DNA of 39,892 bases. Source: Sphingomonas albertensis. Its GTDB lineage: Bacteria; Pseudomonadota; Alphaproteobacteria; Sphingomonadales; Sphingomonadaceae. The number at the start of each line of letters is the position of its first letter. Positions within the stretch are counted from its first letter, which is position 1. Location: positions 1 through 39,892 of the forward strand of contig NZ_JACONT010000039.1 in NCBI RefSeq assembly GCF_014358075.1, written 5' to 3'. This document shows, one piece after another, positions 1-12,515 of this stretch. The notes under the pieces were generated by a model. The model saw nothing but the letters and a program-made list of their open reading frames with translations, did not search any database and was not told the origin of the DNA. Both the position numbers and the translations under genes were made by a program.

Positions 1-1374
1 GGCTGGCAACCTGAGCCGCACGAGCAGGCCACCGAGATCCTCGCTCTCTTCCAGCGCCACCGTCCCCTCGTAAATCTCCGCGACGTCCCGCACGATCGCC
101 AGCCCCAGCCCAGTCCCCGGCTTCCCCGTATCCAGCCGTACGCCGCGATCGAAGATGCGGACGCGCTCCTCCTCCGGAATACCGACGCCGTCGTCCTCGA
201 CCAGGAACTCGACGAAACCCGACTGCGCACCGACCGTGACGAATACGCTGCCGCCGCCGTATTTCGCCGCGTTCTCGATCAGGTTGCCGAGCATCTCATC
301 CAGATCCTGCCGCTCGACATGGACCTGCAACCCACGCGGCCCGGTGACGTCGATCCGGACATGCCGGTACAGCCGCCCAACCGCACGCTCGACCGATTCG
401 AGGCTCGGCCACACATCCGCGCGGCTGTGCGCGGAACCGCGCCGCCCGACCGCGCGCGCGCGCGCGAGGTGGTGATCCACCTGCCGGCGCATCGTCCGGG
501 CTTCCCGGATCACTGTATCGGCGAGGTCGTCGGACTGCGCGGTGGCGGCGTTCATGATGACCGTCAGCGGCGTCTTCAGCGCATGCGCGAGGTTGCCGGC
601 GTGACGCCGCGCCTCCTCAGCCTGGCGTTCGTTATGCTCGATCAGCGCGTTCAGTTCCTCGACCATCGGCGCGACCTCGACCGGCATCGCGCTCGACACG
701 CGGTTCGAGTGACCGGCACGCATCCGGGCGATTTCCTCGCGTACGCGGCGCAGCGGCCAAAGCCCGTAGAAGGTCTGGAGCGCCGCCAGGATAATCAGTC
801 CGAGACCCAGCAGCGCGAAGCTGCGAACCAGTGTGCGGCGCAGGGTGGTGATCTGCGCATCGAGCCCGTCGCGGCTCTGCGCGACCTGGAACCGCCAATG
901 CACCTTGGAGCCGGGGATGACCGCGTCGCGTTCGACGATTCGCAGCTTCTCGTCGGGAAATTGCAGGCTGTCGTAGAAATGCGCGTTGCGATCGTCGTGC
1001 GGGCTGCCGAACGCGAGCTTGCGATCCCATAGCGACCGCGACGGGAAGTCCTCGCGCCCCTTGCCGGACACCTGCCAGTAGAGACCCGAATAGGGTTCGA
1101 CGAAGCGCTGGTCGGCCGCGGCATCGCGCGAGAAGATCACCTCGCCCTCTGGCCCGATCTCGGCCGAATTCAGGAGCGAGCGGAGGACATATTCGAGCTG
1201 ATCGTCGAAATTGCGCGTTACCGCCTGGCTCAGCACGCGGTCGAGCGCGAACCCGCCGCCGCTGAGCAGCACGACGATCCACACCGCCGCGATGAGGATC
1301 ATCCGCCGCGACAGCGAACCCTTCACGGCCGCCGGTACGCGGAGCGGCGTCTCTGTTAGCGGCGGCGTTTCCAT
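1..1374 (-). CDS. PhoQ-like sensor histidine kinase (3' end cut by window edge)
   Basis: The frame is open for 458 codons from ATG 1374 to the window edge. A membrane segment lies near residues 25-42, a periplasmic part follows to about 182, and a second membrane segment covers about 183-205, followed by a HAMP-like linker. The phospho-acceptor box is HALKTPL with His264; this HxLKTPL form is typical of PhoQ-type kinases. Further on are an N box (NLIENAAKYG) and G boxes (DDGVGIPEEE, GTGLGLAIVRD). It starts 10 bases after the response regulator stop, so the two form one operon and very probably a cognate pair. The start has no strong ribosome site, as expected for coupled translation. Few if any residues are missing, because the G boxes are already passed. 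The signal it senses cannot be read from sequence. Confidence 0.93.
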   Translation of the reverse strand, partial: METPPLTETPLRVPAAVKGSLSRRMILIAAVWIVVLLSGGGFALDRVLSQAVTRNFDDQLEYVLRSLLNSAEIGPEGEVIFSRDAAADQRFVEPYSGLYWQVSGKGREDFPSRSLWDRKLAFGSPHDDRNAHFYDSLQFPDEKLRIVERDAVIPGSKVHWRFQVAQSRDGLDAQITTLRRTLVRSFALLGLGLIILAALQTFYGLWPLRRVREEIARMRAGHSNRVSSAMPVEVAPMVEELNALIEHNERQAEEARRHAGNLAHALKTPLTVIMNAATAQSDDLADTVIREARTMRRQVDHHLARARAVGRRGSAHSRADVWPSLESVERAVGRLYRHVRIDVTGPRGLQVHVERQDLDEMLGNLIENAAKYGGGSVFVTVGAQSGFVEFLVEDDGVGIPEEERVRIFDRGVRLDTGKPGTGLGLAIVRDVAEIYEGTVALEESEDLGGLLVRLRLPA

Positions 1375-1384
1375 CGTGGGACGA

Positions 1385-2050
1385 TCAGGCGTCCGGATCT
1401 TCGAGGCTGTAGCCGAGGCCGCGGATCGTCGTGATCACGTCCTGGCCGAGCTTCTTGCGGATGCGCGTCACGAACACCTCGATCGTGTTCGAATCGCGAT
1501 CGAAATCCTGGTCGTAGATATGCTCGATCAGCTCGGTACGGCTGACGACCTTGCCCTTGTGATGGAGCAGGTAGCTGAGAAGCTTGTATTCCTGCGCGGT
1601 CAGCTTGACCGGCTCGCCAGCGCGCGTGACCTTGCCGCTGCGCGTGTCGAGGCGGATGTCGCCCGCGGTCAGCTCGGACGAGGCATTGCCCGACGCACGA
1701 CGGATCAGCGCGCGCAGGCGGGCGATCAACTCCTCGCTCTGGAACGGCTTGGCGACGTAATCGTCCGCGCCCGCATCGAGGCCTGCGACCTTGTCGGACC
1801 AGCTGTCGCGCGCGGTCAGGACTAGCACGGGCATCGTCTTGCCCTCCTTGCGCCAGCGATCGAGCACCGTCAGCCCGTCAATCTCCGGCAGGCCGAGATC
1901 GAGCACGACCGCATCGTAATTCTCGGTCGAGCCAAGGAAATGCCCCTCCTCGCCATCGACCGCGAGATCGATCGCATAGCCGGCCCCCTCCAGGGTATTC
2001 TTCAATTGCTGGCCGAGATTCGGCTCGTCCTCGACGATCAGAACGCGCAT
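1385..2050 (-). CDS. OmpR-family two-component response regulator
   Basis: 221 residues, the usual length. The receiver domain (1-115) has the acidic pocket EDE at 7-9, phospho-acceptor Asp51 in VVLDLGLP, Thr79 and Lys101 (AKPF). The C-terminal winged helix (about 125-218) carries the family signature EYKLLSYLL, the SNTIEVFVTRIRKKL recognition region and the TIRGLGY wing. An AGAGGA ribosome site lies 5 bases before ATG 2050. It sits between a PepSY protein gene (24-base gap) and the histidine kinase, an arrangement recalling PhoP/PhoQ- or FeuP/FeuQ-like systems. The 11-base-period direct repeat at 2433-2451 may be its operator, which would mean autoregulation (inference). Confidence 0.95.
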   Translation of the reverse strand: MRVLIVEDEPNLGQQLKNTLEGAGYAIDLAVDGEEGHFLGSTENYDAVVLDLGLPEIDGLTVLDRWRKEGKTMPVLVLTARDSWSDKVAGLDAGADDYVAKPFQSEELIARLRALIRRASGNASSELTAGDIRLDTRSGKVTRAGEPVKLTAQEYKLLSYLLHHKGKVVSRTELIEHIYDQDFDRDSNTIEVFVTRIRKKLGQDVITTIRGLGYSLEDPDA

Positions 2051-2074
2051 GATTATCCTCTCGAATTGGGGTTT

Positions 2075-2389
2075 TCAGGGACCGGTGCGGCCGACGATCT
2101 GGCCGTTGCGGCCATCGACGTCGACCCAGATGACGGTTCCATCGCGCAGGAATTTCAGCGTGTAAATGGCGCTGCCCGAATCATAGTCGGAGCCGAGATA
2201 CTGCGCGCCCTTCATCGTCGGGATCACGCGCGACTCGATCTCGCGCAGGGACGGGGCACCGGTCCGGCGCGCCTGCAATGCCGACATCTGATCGCTGCGA
2301 CGCTGTGGAGGGTCGCCCGCCAGCATCGGTGCGGCACCCATCAGCAAAGGCGCCGCGGCCAAGGTCGCAAGAAATAGCAACATCTTCAT
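2075..2389 (-). CDS. exported PepSY-domain protein
   Basis: 104 residues from ATG 2389; an in-frame ATG at 2413 would add eight residues ahead of the signal peptide and is less likely. A hydrophobic signal peptide (KMLLFLATLAAAPLLMGAAP) ends near residue 24. The mature part has the PepSY-like pattern SAIYTLKFLRDGTVIWVDVDGRNGQIVG, where a substrate-like residue turnover ends in a DGRNG hairpin. Small periplasmic PepSY proteins often precede a response regulator/kinase pair and may modulate the sensor. Here the gene is the first of the PepSY-regulator-kinase operon. The PepSY assignment is by pattern; the function is unknown. Confidence 0.75.
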   Translation of the reverse strand: MKMLLFLATLAAAPLLMGAAPMLAGDPPQRRSDQMSALQARRTGAPSLREIESRVIPTMKGAQYLGSDYDSGSAIYTLKFLRDGTVIWVDVDGRNGQIVGRTGP

Positions 2390-2432
2390 GGCCGTGGCAT
2401 AGGGCCCCGGCATTGAACAGCCTGTGAATGAT

Positions 2433-2451
2433 CGCGACAGGCGCGCGACAG
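2433..2451. promoter_or_regulatory. candidate response-regulator operator: direct repeat with 11-base period
   Basis: CGCGACAG occurs at 2433-2440 and again at 2444-2451, separated by GCG, a period of exactly 11 bases. OmpR-family regulators typically bind tandem half-sites at this period. The repeat lies in the divergent gap between the PepSY-regulator-kinase operon (minus) and the ABC-F gene (plus). The match to an operator is inference; no other copy was used to derive a consensus. Confidence 0.35.
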
Positions 2452-2510
2452 CACGAAGCGCGCGAGGTGTAACTTGCCTGCATCACTTCGCCCCCCTACG
2501 TGGCGCGAAC

Positions 2511-4292
<1,782 letters not shown>

Positions 4293-4331
4293 CCTAGATT
4301 TAGCTGGACTTTTGCATCGTTGCTAAATACG

Positions 4332-4356
4332 GGAACCAGCGTGTGATTGCTGCGTT
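4332..4356 (+). promoter_or_regulatory. EcfG-type (general stress sigma factor) promoter
   Basis: GGAAC at 4332-4336, a 16-base spacer, then CGTT at 4353-4356: an exact match to the alphaproteobacterial EcfG/SigT consensus GGAAC-N16/17-CGTT. Transcription would start near 4363, about 28 bases before ATG 4391, in the right orientation for the small exported protein. This start site also excludes the upstream GTG at 4343 as an initiation codon. Confidence 0.75.
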
Positions 4357-4390
4357 GCGGCAGTTCGGTTCGTTTATTCTGGAGATGTTT

Positions 4391-4621
4391 ATGAAGCTCA
4401 AGGCCCTTACCGGCAGCGCACTCGCTGTCGCAATGATGACCACCTCGGTTGCAGCGTCGGCTGCTCCTGCTTCGACCGTCCGCGCCGGTTCGGTGACGTC
4501 GAACAACAGCGAAGCAGCTAGCGGTGGCGTGATCGCTGCTCTGATCGCTGCCGGTGTGGTCGCAATCGGCGTCATTGCTATCGTCAAGGACGATAACAAC
4601 GACGATTCGGACAGCAACTAA
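4391..4621 (+). CDS. small exported/membrane protein, general-stress-regulated
   Basis: 76 residues. Start ATG 4391 is chosen because GGAG (4381-4384) lies 6 bases ahead; ATG 4385 abuts that site and GTG 4343 lies upstream of the predicted transcript start. An N-terminal signal peptide (KLKALTGSALAVAMMTTSVAASAAPA) is followed by a polar stretch, a second hydrophobic helix (GGVIAALIAAGVVAIGVIAI) and an acidic tail (KDDNNDDSDSN). The likely topology is one membrane span with a short Asp/Asn tail. Small proteins of this design are, from memory, common in sphingomonads and have no assigned role. The EcfG promoter places it in the general stress response. A hairpin follows the stop. Confidence 0.82.
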   Translation: MKLKALTGSALAVAMMTTSVAASAAPASTVRAGSVTSNNSEAASGGVIAALIAAGVVAIGVIAIVKDDNNDDSDSN

Positions 4622-4628
4622 GCGTTTC

Positions 4629-4653
4629 GGGCCGACGTGTGATGCGTCGGCCC
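4629..4653. terminator. hairpin between convergent genes, probable bidirectional terminator
   Basis: A perfect 9-base-pair stem, GGGCCGACG (4629-4637) with CGTCGGCCC (4645-4653), and a 7-base loop, lies between the stop of the small plus-strand gene (4621) and the stop of the minus-strand ATPase (4667). There is no clean T tract on either side, so termination strength is uncertain. Confidence 0.6.
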
Positions 4654-4666
4654 ATTCGTTTCGCGG

Positions 4667-5491
4667 CTAGAGCGGCTTCCCAGCCCGGCCTGCGAGATCG
4701 ACGATAAACTGCCATGCCACGCGCCCCGATCGGCTGCCACGGCGTGTTGCCCACCCTATCGCATCGCTAGGCTCGAACGACAGATCGTTCGCCTTCGCAT
4801 AGGCCGCGACGATCGCGATATACCCTTCCTGATCCAGCGCATGGAAACCGAGGCTGAGACCGAACCGGTCTGCCAAGGCGAGATGGTCGTCGGCTGAATC
4901 GCGGGGATTGATCGCGCTTTCCTGTTCGGCGATGTCGCGCGGCGCCAGGTGACGACGGTTCGCGGTTACCACCAGCCGGATATTCGCCGGCCTTGGTTCT
5001 GCGCCACCCTCCAACATCGATCGCAACGTCCGCGCGTCGGCGGGAACGTCGAACCCCAGATCGTCGACGAACACCACGAACGCTCGGTCGACTTGCGCCA
5101 GCGTCGCGAACAGGGTCGGCAGGGCGGTCAGATCCGACACCTCGATCAGCGCGATATCGCCAACACGCGGCGCGGTGTCCCGGTTTTCCGCCTGGACCGC
5201 CGCAACCGCGCTTTTGACCAGCGCGGACTTGCCGGTCCCCCGCGCGCCCCACAGCAGCACGTCTTGCGCGGCATAGCCTGCCGCCAGATGACGCAGATTG
5301 GCGATCAGCGCCGCCTTCTGTCGATCGACGCCGATCAGCATGGCGAGCGGGAGCGGCGCGAAGCTGCGGACCGGCGCCAATGCGCCGTTGCGCCAGGCAT
5401 AGGCCGGATCCGCCAGCGGGTCGGCGGCAGGCGGCGGTGGCGGCGACAGGCGCTCGAGGGCGGCGGCGATGCGCTCCAGGGGATCGGTCAT
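4667..5491 (-). CDS. DUF815-family AAA+ ATPase
   Basis: 274 residues from ATG 5491; a TTG at 5527 would extend it by 12 residues. Walker A is GARGTGKS at 82-89 and Walker B is FVVFVDDLGF around 138-146, with a sensor-like VVTANRRHL segment and the downstream pattern ADRFGLSLGF. These, with the Pro-rich linker after a short N-terminal helix, match the DUF815 (PF05673) family of single-domain ATPases, whose substrate is not known. It lies about 40 bases downstream of the TPR protein on the same strand, so it is probably the last gene of the sugar transferase-prsK-prsR-TPR transcript. The link to polysaccharide export or exosortase is only positional. Confidence 0.85.
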   Translation of the reverse strand: MTDPLERIAAALERLSPPPPPAADPLADPAYAWRNGALAPVRSFAPLPLAMLIGVDRQKAALIANLRHLAAGYAAQDVLLWGARGTGKSALVKSAVAAVQAENRDTAPRVGDIALIEVSDLTALPTLFATLAQVDRAFVVFVDDLGFDVPADARTLRSMLEGGAEPRPANIRLVVTANRRHLAPRDIAEQESAINPRDSADDHLALADRFGLSLGFHALDQEGYIAIVAAYAKANDLSFEPSDAIGWATRRGSRSGRVAWQFIVDLAGRAGKPL

Positions 5492-5531
5492 GTCGCCGCT
5501 ATTGGCGGGCGTATCCCGTCGAGACAAGCGG

Positions 5532-7575
5532 TCAGCGCAGCGCGGTCAGATGGCCGGCGATCGTGACGTCGCCGGGCGCGAGGCGCGATGCCTTTACCAG
5601 CAGCTGTCGCGCACCTGCGGCATCGCCGTTCGCGGCCAGCGCAACGCCGTACGCATCGGCCGCAGCCGCGTTCATCGGCGACATCGCGTAAGCCGCGCGG
5701 CCGTAGCGCACCGCGATCGCGCCATCGCCATCGCGATCGTAATCGCCATCACCACCGTCATCGCTGCCGCCGCCTGCATAGGCCAGCGCCAGATCGGTCA
5801 GCACGCCCCCATCGCGATTGCCGACACGGCGGCGCACGCCTTCGAGCGTCTCGATCGCCGCATTCCACGCGCCCGATTCGACCTGCCAATGGCCGAGCAG
5901 GCGCTGGCCTGCCAAACTCTGCGGGTTCTGCGAAAGATACAGCGCGAGCGCGGTCGCTGCGTCCTCGGTCTGGCCGCTCCGTCCCAGCGCATCGACGAGC
6001 CGGAGCATCGTCGGCTCGTCGAACGACAGGTCCGCGGCTCGGGCATAGGCGGTGGCCGCTTCCGGATAGCGCCCTGCCGCGACCAGCGTATCGCCCAGCG
6101 CGAGCTGAGCGGCGGGCGCACCGGGACCGGCCTGCACCAAGGAGCGAGCGCGAGCGATCGCCCCGGCGGTGTCGCCGCTTGCGACCTGTGCGCGGATCAC
6201 CCCGAGCACATAGGTCGGGTCGCCGGCCGAAGCGTCCGCGCTGGCCATGAGTGCGCCGATCGCGTCGTCGGTCGCAAAGACGGACGCCGGTGCGATCGGC
6301 CCCGCCGCCGCGCGGTCGAGGAATCGTGCCGCCATCGCCCGGTCTCCCGCGACCTCGAACGCGCGCGCGATCAGCGTCAGCGAGTAACTGTCGGCATCGG
6401 ATCGCAACCCGATCGGCCGCAGGGTATCGAGCGCACCGCGCCGATCGCCAAGCCGTAGCAACGCCGCGCCGAGCAACCGCCGGGCGACGATGTTGAGCGG
6501 CTGAATCGCAACCAGCTGACGCCAGGCGGTCGCGGCCTGTTCGAACTTGCCCTGGGTATAATCGAGGCTTCCGGACAGCAGCAGCGTACCCGGCAGGCCG
6601 CCGATCCCACCGCCCGTGCGACGCAACAAGGACCGCGCGAGATCGATCCGTCCGGCTCGCGCGGCGAGCACGGCCTGCAGATACAACGCCTGCGGACTGC
6701 CCGGCCGCGCCAGCAGCGCGCTTCGCGTCGCCGCCAGCATCTCGGCGTTGCGCCCCGCATCGCCGAGCGTCGCGGCATATTCGATCAGCGCCGGATGATA
6801 ATAGGCATCCTGCCGCAACGCCGCCTCGAACCAGGGAAGCGCCGCGATCAGGCCATAGCGGCTGCGGATCACCTCGCCTTGCAGCGTCAGTGCAGCAGGT
6901 TCGCGCGGTGCCAGCGCGACCGCACGCGTCGCCGCGACTGACGCGCCACCGACATCGCCCGCAGTCAGGCGGATACGCCCAAGATCGGTCCACGCCGCCG
7001 CATCGCGAGGACTGCGCCCCAGCACAGACTGGAGGATCGCGCGCGCACCGACACCATCGCCCTGCGACGCAAGCGCACGCGCATGGATACGGTCGCCATA
7101 ATCGGCATAGCGGGGCCGCGCCGCCGCGACCTCGTCGATCGCGCCGTCGGGATCGCCCTGCAAAAGACGAGCATGCGCCTCGAGCTGATGGAGACGGGCG
7201 GCGGGCACCCCCGCGTCGATCGCCCGCGCGATCTCGGCTTCCGCCGCGAGACCGTCGCCGAGTTCGAGATAGGCGCGCGCCAGCACGGCATGCGCGATCG
7301 CCCATTTCGGTGCCGCCTTGATCGCGGCCTGCGCATTGCTCCGCGCCGCGCTGTAATTGCCGTCTTCGAGCGTCGTCAGGCTCACGGCGAGAAGGCGCCG
7401 CGCATCGGGCCGCGGTGGGCGCATCGCCAAGGCCACGCCGATCCCGACGATGACCAGGCACAGCACGCAGATCGCCAGCAGCCGCGCGCGTTCGCCCGAG
7501 ATCGCCGCGGGTAATGTCAGACCCCGGGACAGCGGCCGCCGTCGCTTGCGCCGTCGCAGCATGGGATAGCGTGCG

Positions 7576-7583
<8 letters not shown>
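5532..7583 (-). CDS. TPR-repeat protein of the XrtA/PEP-CTERM (PrsK/PrsR) block
   Basis: 683 residues. A basic N-terminus (RRRKRRR) precedes one membrane helix at about 33-53, giving an anchored protein whose remainder would be periplasmic. Helical TPR-like repeats fill the rest (for example AAPKWAIAHAVLARAYLELGD, SPRDAAAWTDLGRIRLTAGD). ATG 7583 overlaps the last 8 bases of prsR, so translation is coupled. Long TPR proteins accompany prsK/prsR in exosortase loci and are thought to scaffold polysaccharide assembly; that equivalence (PrsT-like) is inferred from position. An Asp/Gly-rich insertion (about residues 604-623, DGDYDRDGDG) interrupts the helical pattern near the C-terminus. Confidence 0.85.
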
Positions 7584-8930
<1,347 letters not shown>

Positions 8931-8934
<4 letters not shown>

Positions 8935-10994
8935 GCCGCCTCCTCCAGCGATGCGGCGGCAGCAGCGACGGGGGCAGCGACGGCGGGAAGCAGGATGCGG
9001 AAGCGCGTGCCCTCGCCTTCGCGGCTGACGACCTCGAGCGAGCCACCCATCGCGTGCACCAATTGTCGCGCCTCGAACGCGCCGATGCCGAATCCCGCGG
9101 GCTTCGACGACACGAACGGGCGGAAGAGCTGGTCGCGAACGAAGCCCGGCGTCATGCCGCAACCGTGATCGATGACGTCGATCGCCACCCGGTCGCCGAT
9201 CGTTTCCACCGACAGCAGGATCGGATCGTCCGCGCCGCAGGCCTCAACCGCGTTCTGGACGAGCTGGCCGAGTACCTGTTCGAGTCGGGCAGCATGTCCC
9301 AGCGCGCTGACCGAGCCACCGCGCGTGACGATCGGATGCTGGGCCTGGCGAGCAGTCGCGACGCGCGCAACGATCACGGTCACGTCGAGCGGCTGGAGGG
9401 GCTCGCCGCGGACGGGGCCGTGCTGCGAAAGGCGGGCGAGCAGCGCGTTCATGCGATCGGACGAGTCCTTGAGGGTCGCGACCATGTCGACGCGGAAATC
9501 GGGGTTGTCGGCATGGCGTTCGGCGTTGCGCGCCACGAGTGTCAGCTGGCTGACGAGGTTCTTGATGTCGTGCAGAATGAACGCGAAGCGGCGGTTGAAC
9601 TCGTCGAACCGTGCCGCATCCGCCAGTGCCGCATGCGCGCGATCTTCCGCGAGATAGCTTGCCGCCTGCCGCCCCGCGACCCGGAGCAGGTCGAAATCCT
9701 CCCAGTCGAGCGCGCGGTCCACCGGCGGGCGAGCCAGCACGATCGCACCGACCAGCGCGCCACCATGGACCAGGGGGACGATCGCCCAGGCTTCGGTGCA
9801 TTCCCGGAGCCACGCGGGTACGCTCGCCAAGTCTTCGGCGGATGCGGTGCCCGCGCGGACCGGGTCGAGTTCGACGATCCGGGCGTCGCGCGCGAGGTAA
9901 GCGGCAAGTGCGTCGTCATGCGGTCCATCGGCCGTGCCGAGCCAGTTCCACGCAGTGCCCAGCCCTAGCGATATGCCATCGGCCACCAGCAACAGGCCAC
10001 CTGGTGAATCGGTCAGATCGGCGATCGACTTCACCACGCGGATATCGAGCGTCTCGGCACCGACGCCCGGCTTGCCGAGCGTATCGGTAAAGCGCTGCCA
10101 CTCGGCGCGGTAGTCATAGCGGTGACGGAAGAGGTGCTTGGCGATCTTCACCTTGGTCCAGGCGCGCAACCACGGCGTCGACAGCAGCGCCAACATGCTC
10201 GCGGTCGCACCGAACACGATCGCGGCCTGCACAGCGCGCGCGTGCGAGCCTGCGTAGCCGGCGACGATGTGGCTCGCGAGCGCGGTGATACCGGCGTAGA
10301 GGATCAGCGCGACCGCCGACAGCGCGCGCACCGCGATCGGCCGCGACAGCGCCAGCGTCCAGTCGCCGCTGCGATGCACGCCGACCACCAGCAGCGCGGC
10401 CGCGCCACTCATCACGGCGCCGTTCGCGACGATCGTCAGCGTGGTCCAGCGCGCATCGAAATAGACCGCTCCCGAGACGATCAGGTCGGCGCCCCACATT
10501 GCGGCAAGCGCGAGCAGTACGAGGCGAATGCCGCCACGCGAGGCCGGCGCCGCCTGATAGAGGTGATGCACCAGCACGAGGCTGCTGACCGCCCCCATCA
10601 TCCGCAACACGGTCCGCGCGGATGCCAGTGCGGCGAGCGCGTCGGCGTCCAGCCCCATCCGCTCGACGATGGCCAGCAGTGCGGCGGTCCCGGCTAACGC
10701 CATGACGACGAAATAGACCGCCCCCAGCGCATAATTGCCCGCTCGATCGCGCCGGACCAACGCGAGCATGAAACCAAGCCACGCTATGTCACGCACGCAC
10801 GCGGCGATCCGCGCCGCGACGTCGCGCGAGTCGATCCCGGCGACCGCAAGCGCCCACAGGCTGGTCGTCACCAACGCGAATACGAACGCGGCGTGCGGCC
10901 AATGCCCGCCGGGCCGCCGCAATTGCGCCAACGCCAGCGCGCCGAACAGCAGCGCCGCGAGCGCGTGGCTCCACAGGACCAGCGTCGTGATCAT
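8931..10994 (-). CDS. prsK: PrsK, membrane sensor histidine kinase of the PEP-CTERM system
   Basis: 687 residues. The first 265 or so residues form a multi-pass membrane domain. A GAF-like region (about 290-440) follows, then a kinase core with His475 in FILHDIKNLVSQ, an N box (QLVQNAVEACG) and G boxes (IDHGCGMTP, FGIGAFEARQLVHAMGGSLEV). The architecture and the HDIKN box match the XrtA/PEP-CTERM system kinase PrsK. It follows the sugar transferase by 19 bases and overlaps prsR by 4 (ATGA), so it is co-transcribed with both. It presumably phosphorylates PrsR Asp55; the signal is unknown. Confidence 0.93.
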
Positions 10995-11013
10995 GTCATG
11001 ACCATCGCGACGA

Positions 11014-12402
11014 TCATCGCGCGCCCGCCGGCCACAGCACGACGCGCAAGGTCTGCAAAAGGATCAGCATGTCGAGGAACGGCGAGTAGTTCTTCGCGTA
11101 ATACAGGTCGTATTCGAGCTTGTGCCGAGCATCCTCGATCGACGCGCCATAGGGGTAGTTGATCTGCGCCCAGCCGGTGATCCCCGGCTTCACCATGTGG
11201 CGTTCGGCGTAGAAGGGCAGCTGTTGCTCGAGCTGTTCGACGAATTGCGGGCGCTCGGGACGCGGGCCAACGAAGCTCATCTCGCCCTTCAGCACGGTCC
11301 AGGTCTGCGGCAGTTCATCGATCCGCACCTTGCGGATGAACCGCCCGATCCGGGTGATCCGCGGATCGTCCTCCGCCGCCCACACCGCCGTCCCCGCAAC
11401 CTCGGCGTCCTGCCGCATCGAGCGCAGCTTCAGGATATCGAAACCCTCATGGTACAGCCCGACGCGACGCTGGCGATAGAAAGCGGGGCCCTTCGACTCG
11501 AGCTTGATCGCGATCGCGGTGAGCAGGATGATCGGCAGCGTGATTGCGAGCAGAAGCCCGCTTGCGACGATGTCGAACGCGCGTTTGAACACGCTCGACA
11601 GCATCCGGCTCGACGCGAACCCATCCGAGAAGATCAGCCAGGACGGGTTGACGCTCTTCAGGTCGATGCGACCGGTCTCGCGTTCGAGAAAGCTCGATAT
11701 CTCGCTGACCTGGACACCGGTCGTGCGGACACGCAGCAGATCCTTCATCGGCAGCGCGTTGCGCCGTTCGTCGAGCGCGAGGATGACCTCGCTCGCATTC
11801 TGGTCGACGATGTGCACCGCAAGGTTCGGGATGTCCGCCCGCGGCATGGCATCGGGCACGACCGGGTTCGCCTCACCCATCCATACGAAGCCGGCCACGA
11901 CGAAATTGATCCCAGGCTGTCGCGACAGGTCGAGGATCTGCGCGGCACGCTTGCCCGCCCCCAGGACGATGATACGGCGCTTGAACGTCTCGCCGCCGAG
12001 CGTCTTGCCGAGCAGCGCGCGCACCGTGACCAGCAACACCGTCGCGATGACCGTCGAATAGAGCAGGTTCGAGCGCCAGAAGGTCAGCGCCGGCACCAGG
12101 AAGAAGATCAGCGACAGGAACATCACGCCGAGCGCCAGCGCCACCGCCAGACGCGCGGCGGCAAAGCGCAGCGACAGGAACGACGCCACGCCATAGGCAC
12201 CGACCGCGACCAGCGACACCTGCAACGCGATGGCAAACGTCAGCAGCTGCGCGATCCGCGTGTCGATCGGCTCGACGATCATGCCGATCTGGTGCGCGCG
12301 CACGACCCAGCCGATCTCCGCCGACACAATCAGCAGAATCAGGTCGACCAGCCCCAACAGCAGGACGGTATGCGGCACATAGTGTTTGAAAAGGCGTATC
12401 AT
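11014..12402 (-). CDS. XrtA/PEP-CTERM-type undecaprenyl-phosphate sugar transferase
   Basis: 462 residues. Four N-terminal membrane helices (about 10-135) are followed by a CoA-binding-like Rossmann segment (RRIIVLGAGKRAAQIL, 143-158). The C-terminal bacterial sugar transferase domain (about 275-460) has a membrane re-entrant helix after FKRAFDIVASG and the catalytic patterns LKLRSMRQDAE, RIDELPQTWTVLKGEMSFVGPRPERP and KPGITGWAQINYPYG. This is the polyisoprenyl-phosphate hexose-1-phosphate transferase family that begins exopolysaccharide repeat units, in the subfamily found in exosortase loci (TIGR03013 type). It is first in the operon that continues with prsK and prsR, and is divergent from manC across 162 bases. 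Confidence 0.93.
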   Translation of the reverse strand: MIRLFKHYVPHTVLLLGLVDLILLIVSAEIGWVVRAHQIGMIVEPIDTRIAQLLTFAIALQVSLVAVGAYGVASFLSLRFAAARLAVALALGVMFLSLIFFLVPALTFWRSNLLYSTVIATVLLVTVRALLGKTLGGETFKRRIIVLGAGKRAAQILDLSRQPGINFVVAGFVWMGEANPVVPDAMPRADIPNLAVHIVDQNASEVILALDERRNALPMKDLLRVRTTGVQVSEISSFLERETGRIDLKSVNPSWLIFSDGFASSRMLSSVFKRAFDIVASGLLLAITLPIILLTAIAIKLESKGPAFYRQRRVGLYHEGFDILKLRSMRQDAEVAGTAVWAAEDDPRITRIGRFIRKVRIDELPQTWTVLKGEMSFVGPRPERPQFVEQLEQQLPFYAERHMVKPGITGWAQINYPYGASIEDARHKLEYDLYYAKNYSPFLDMLILLQTLRVVLWPAGAR

Positions 12403-12493
12403 GATCCGCTATCCCGACACATCGGTGTAAATGCTACCGACACCCGAACGCCACGTCTCGCAGCAAAACCCCAAAAAAGGCTGAAGATGACGC

Positions 12494-12505
12494 ATCCAAT
12501 TGGAT
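12494..12505. promoter_or_regulatory. 12-base perfect palindrome in the divergent sugar transferase/manC gap
   Basis: ATCCAATTGGAT is a perfect palindrome centred about 16 bases upstream of the candidate manC -35 box and about 98 bases upstream of the sugar transferase start. Its position between divergent exopolysaccharide genes makes it a candidate operator; which protein would bind it is unknown. Confidence 0.4.
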
Positions 12506-12515
12506 CATTCGACGA

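Noticed and set aside
4343..4390. GTG 4343 as start of the small exported protein
   Set aside because: It lies inside the EcfG promoter, upstream of the predicted transcript start; ATG 4391 has a well placed GGAG.
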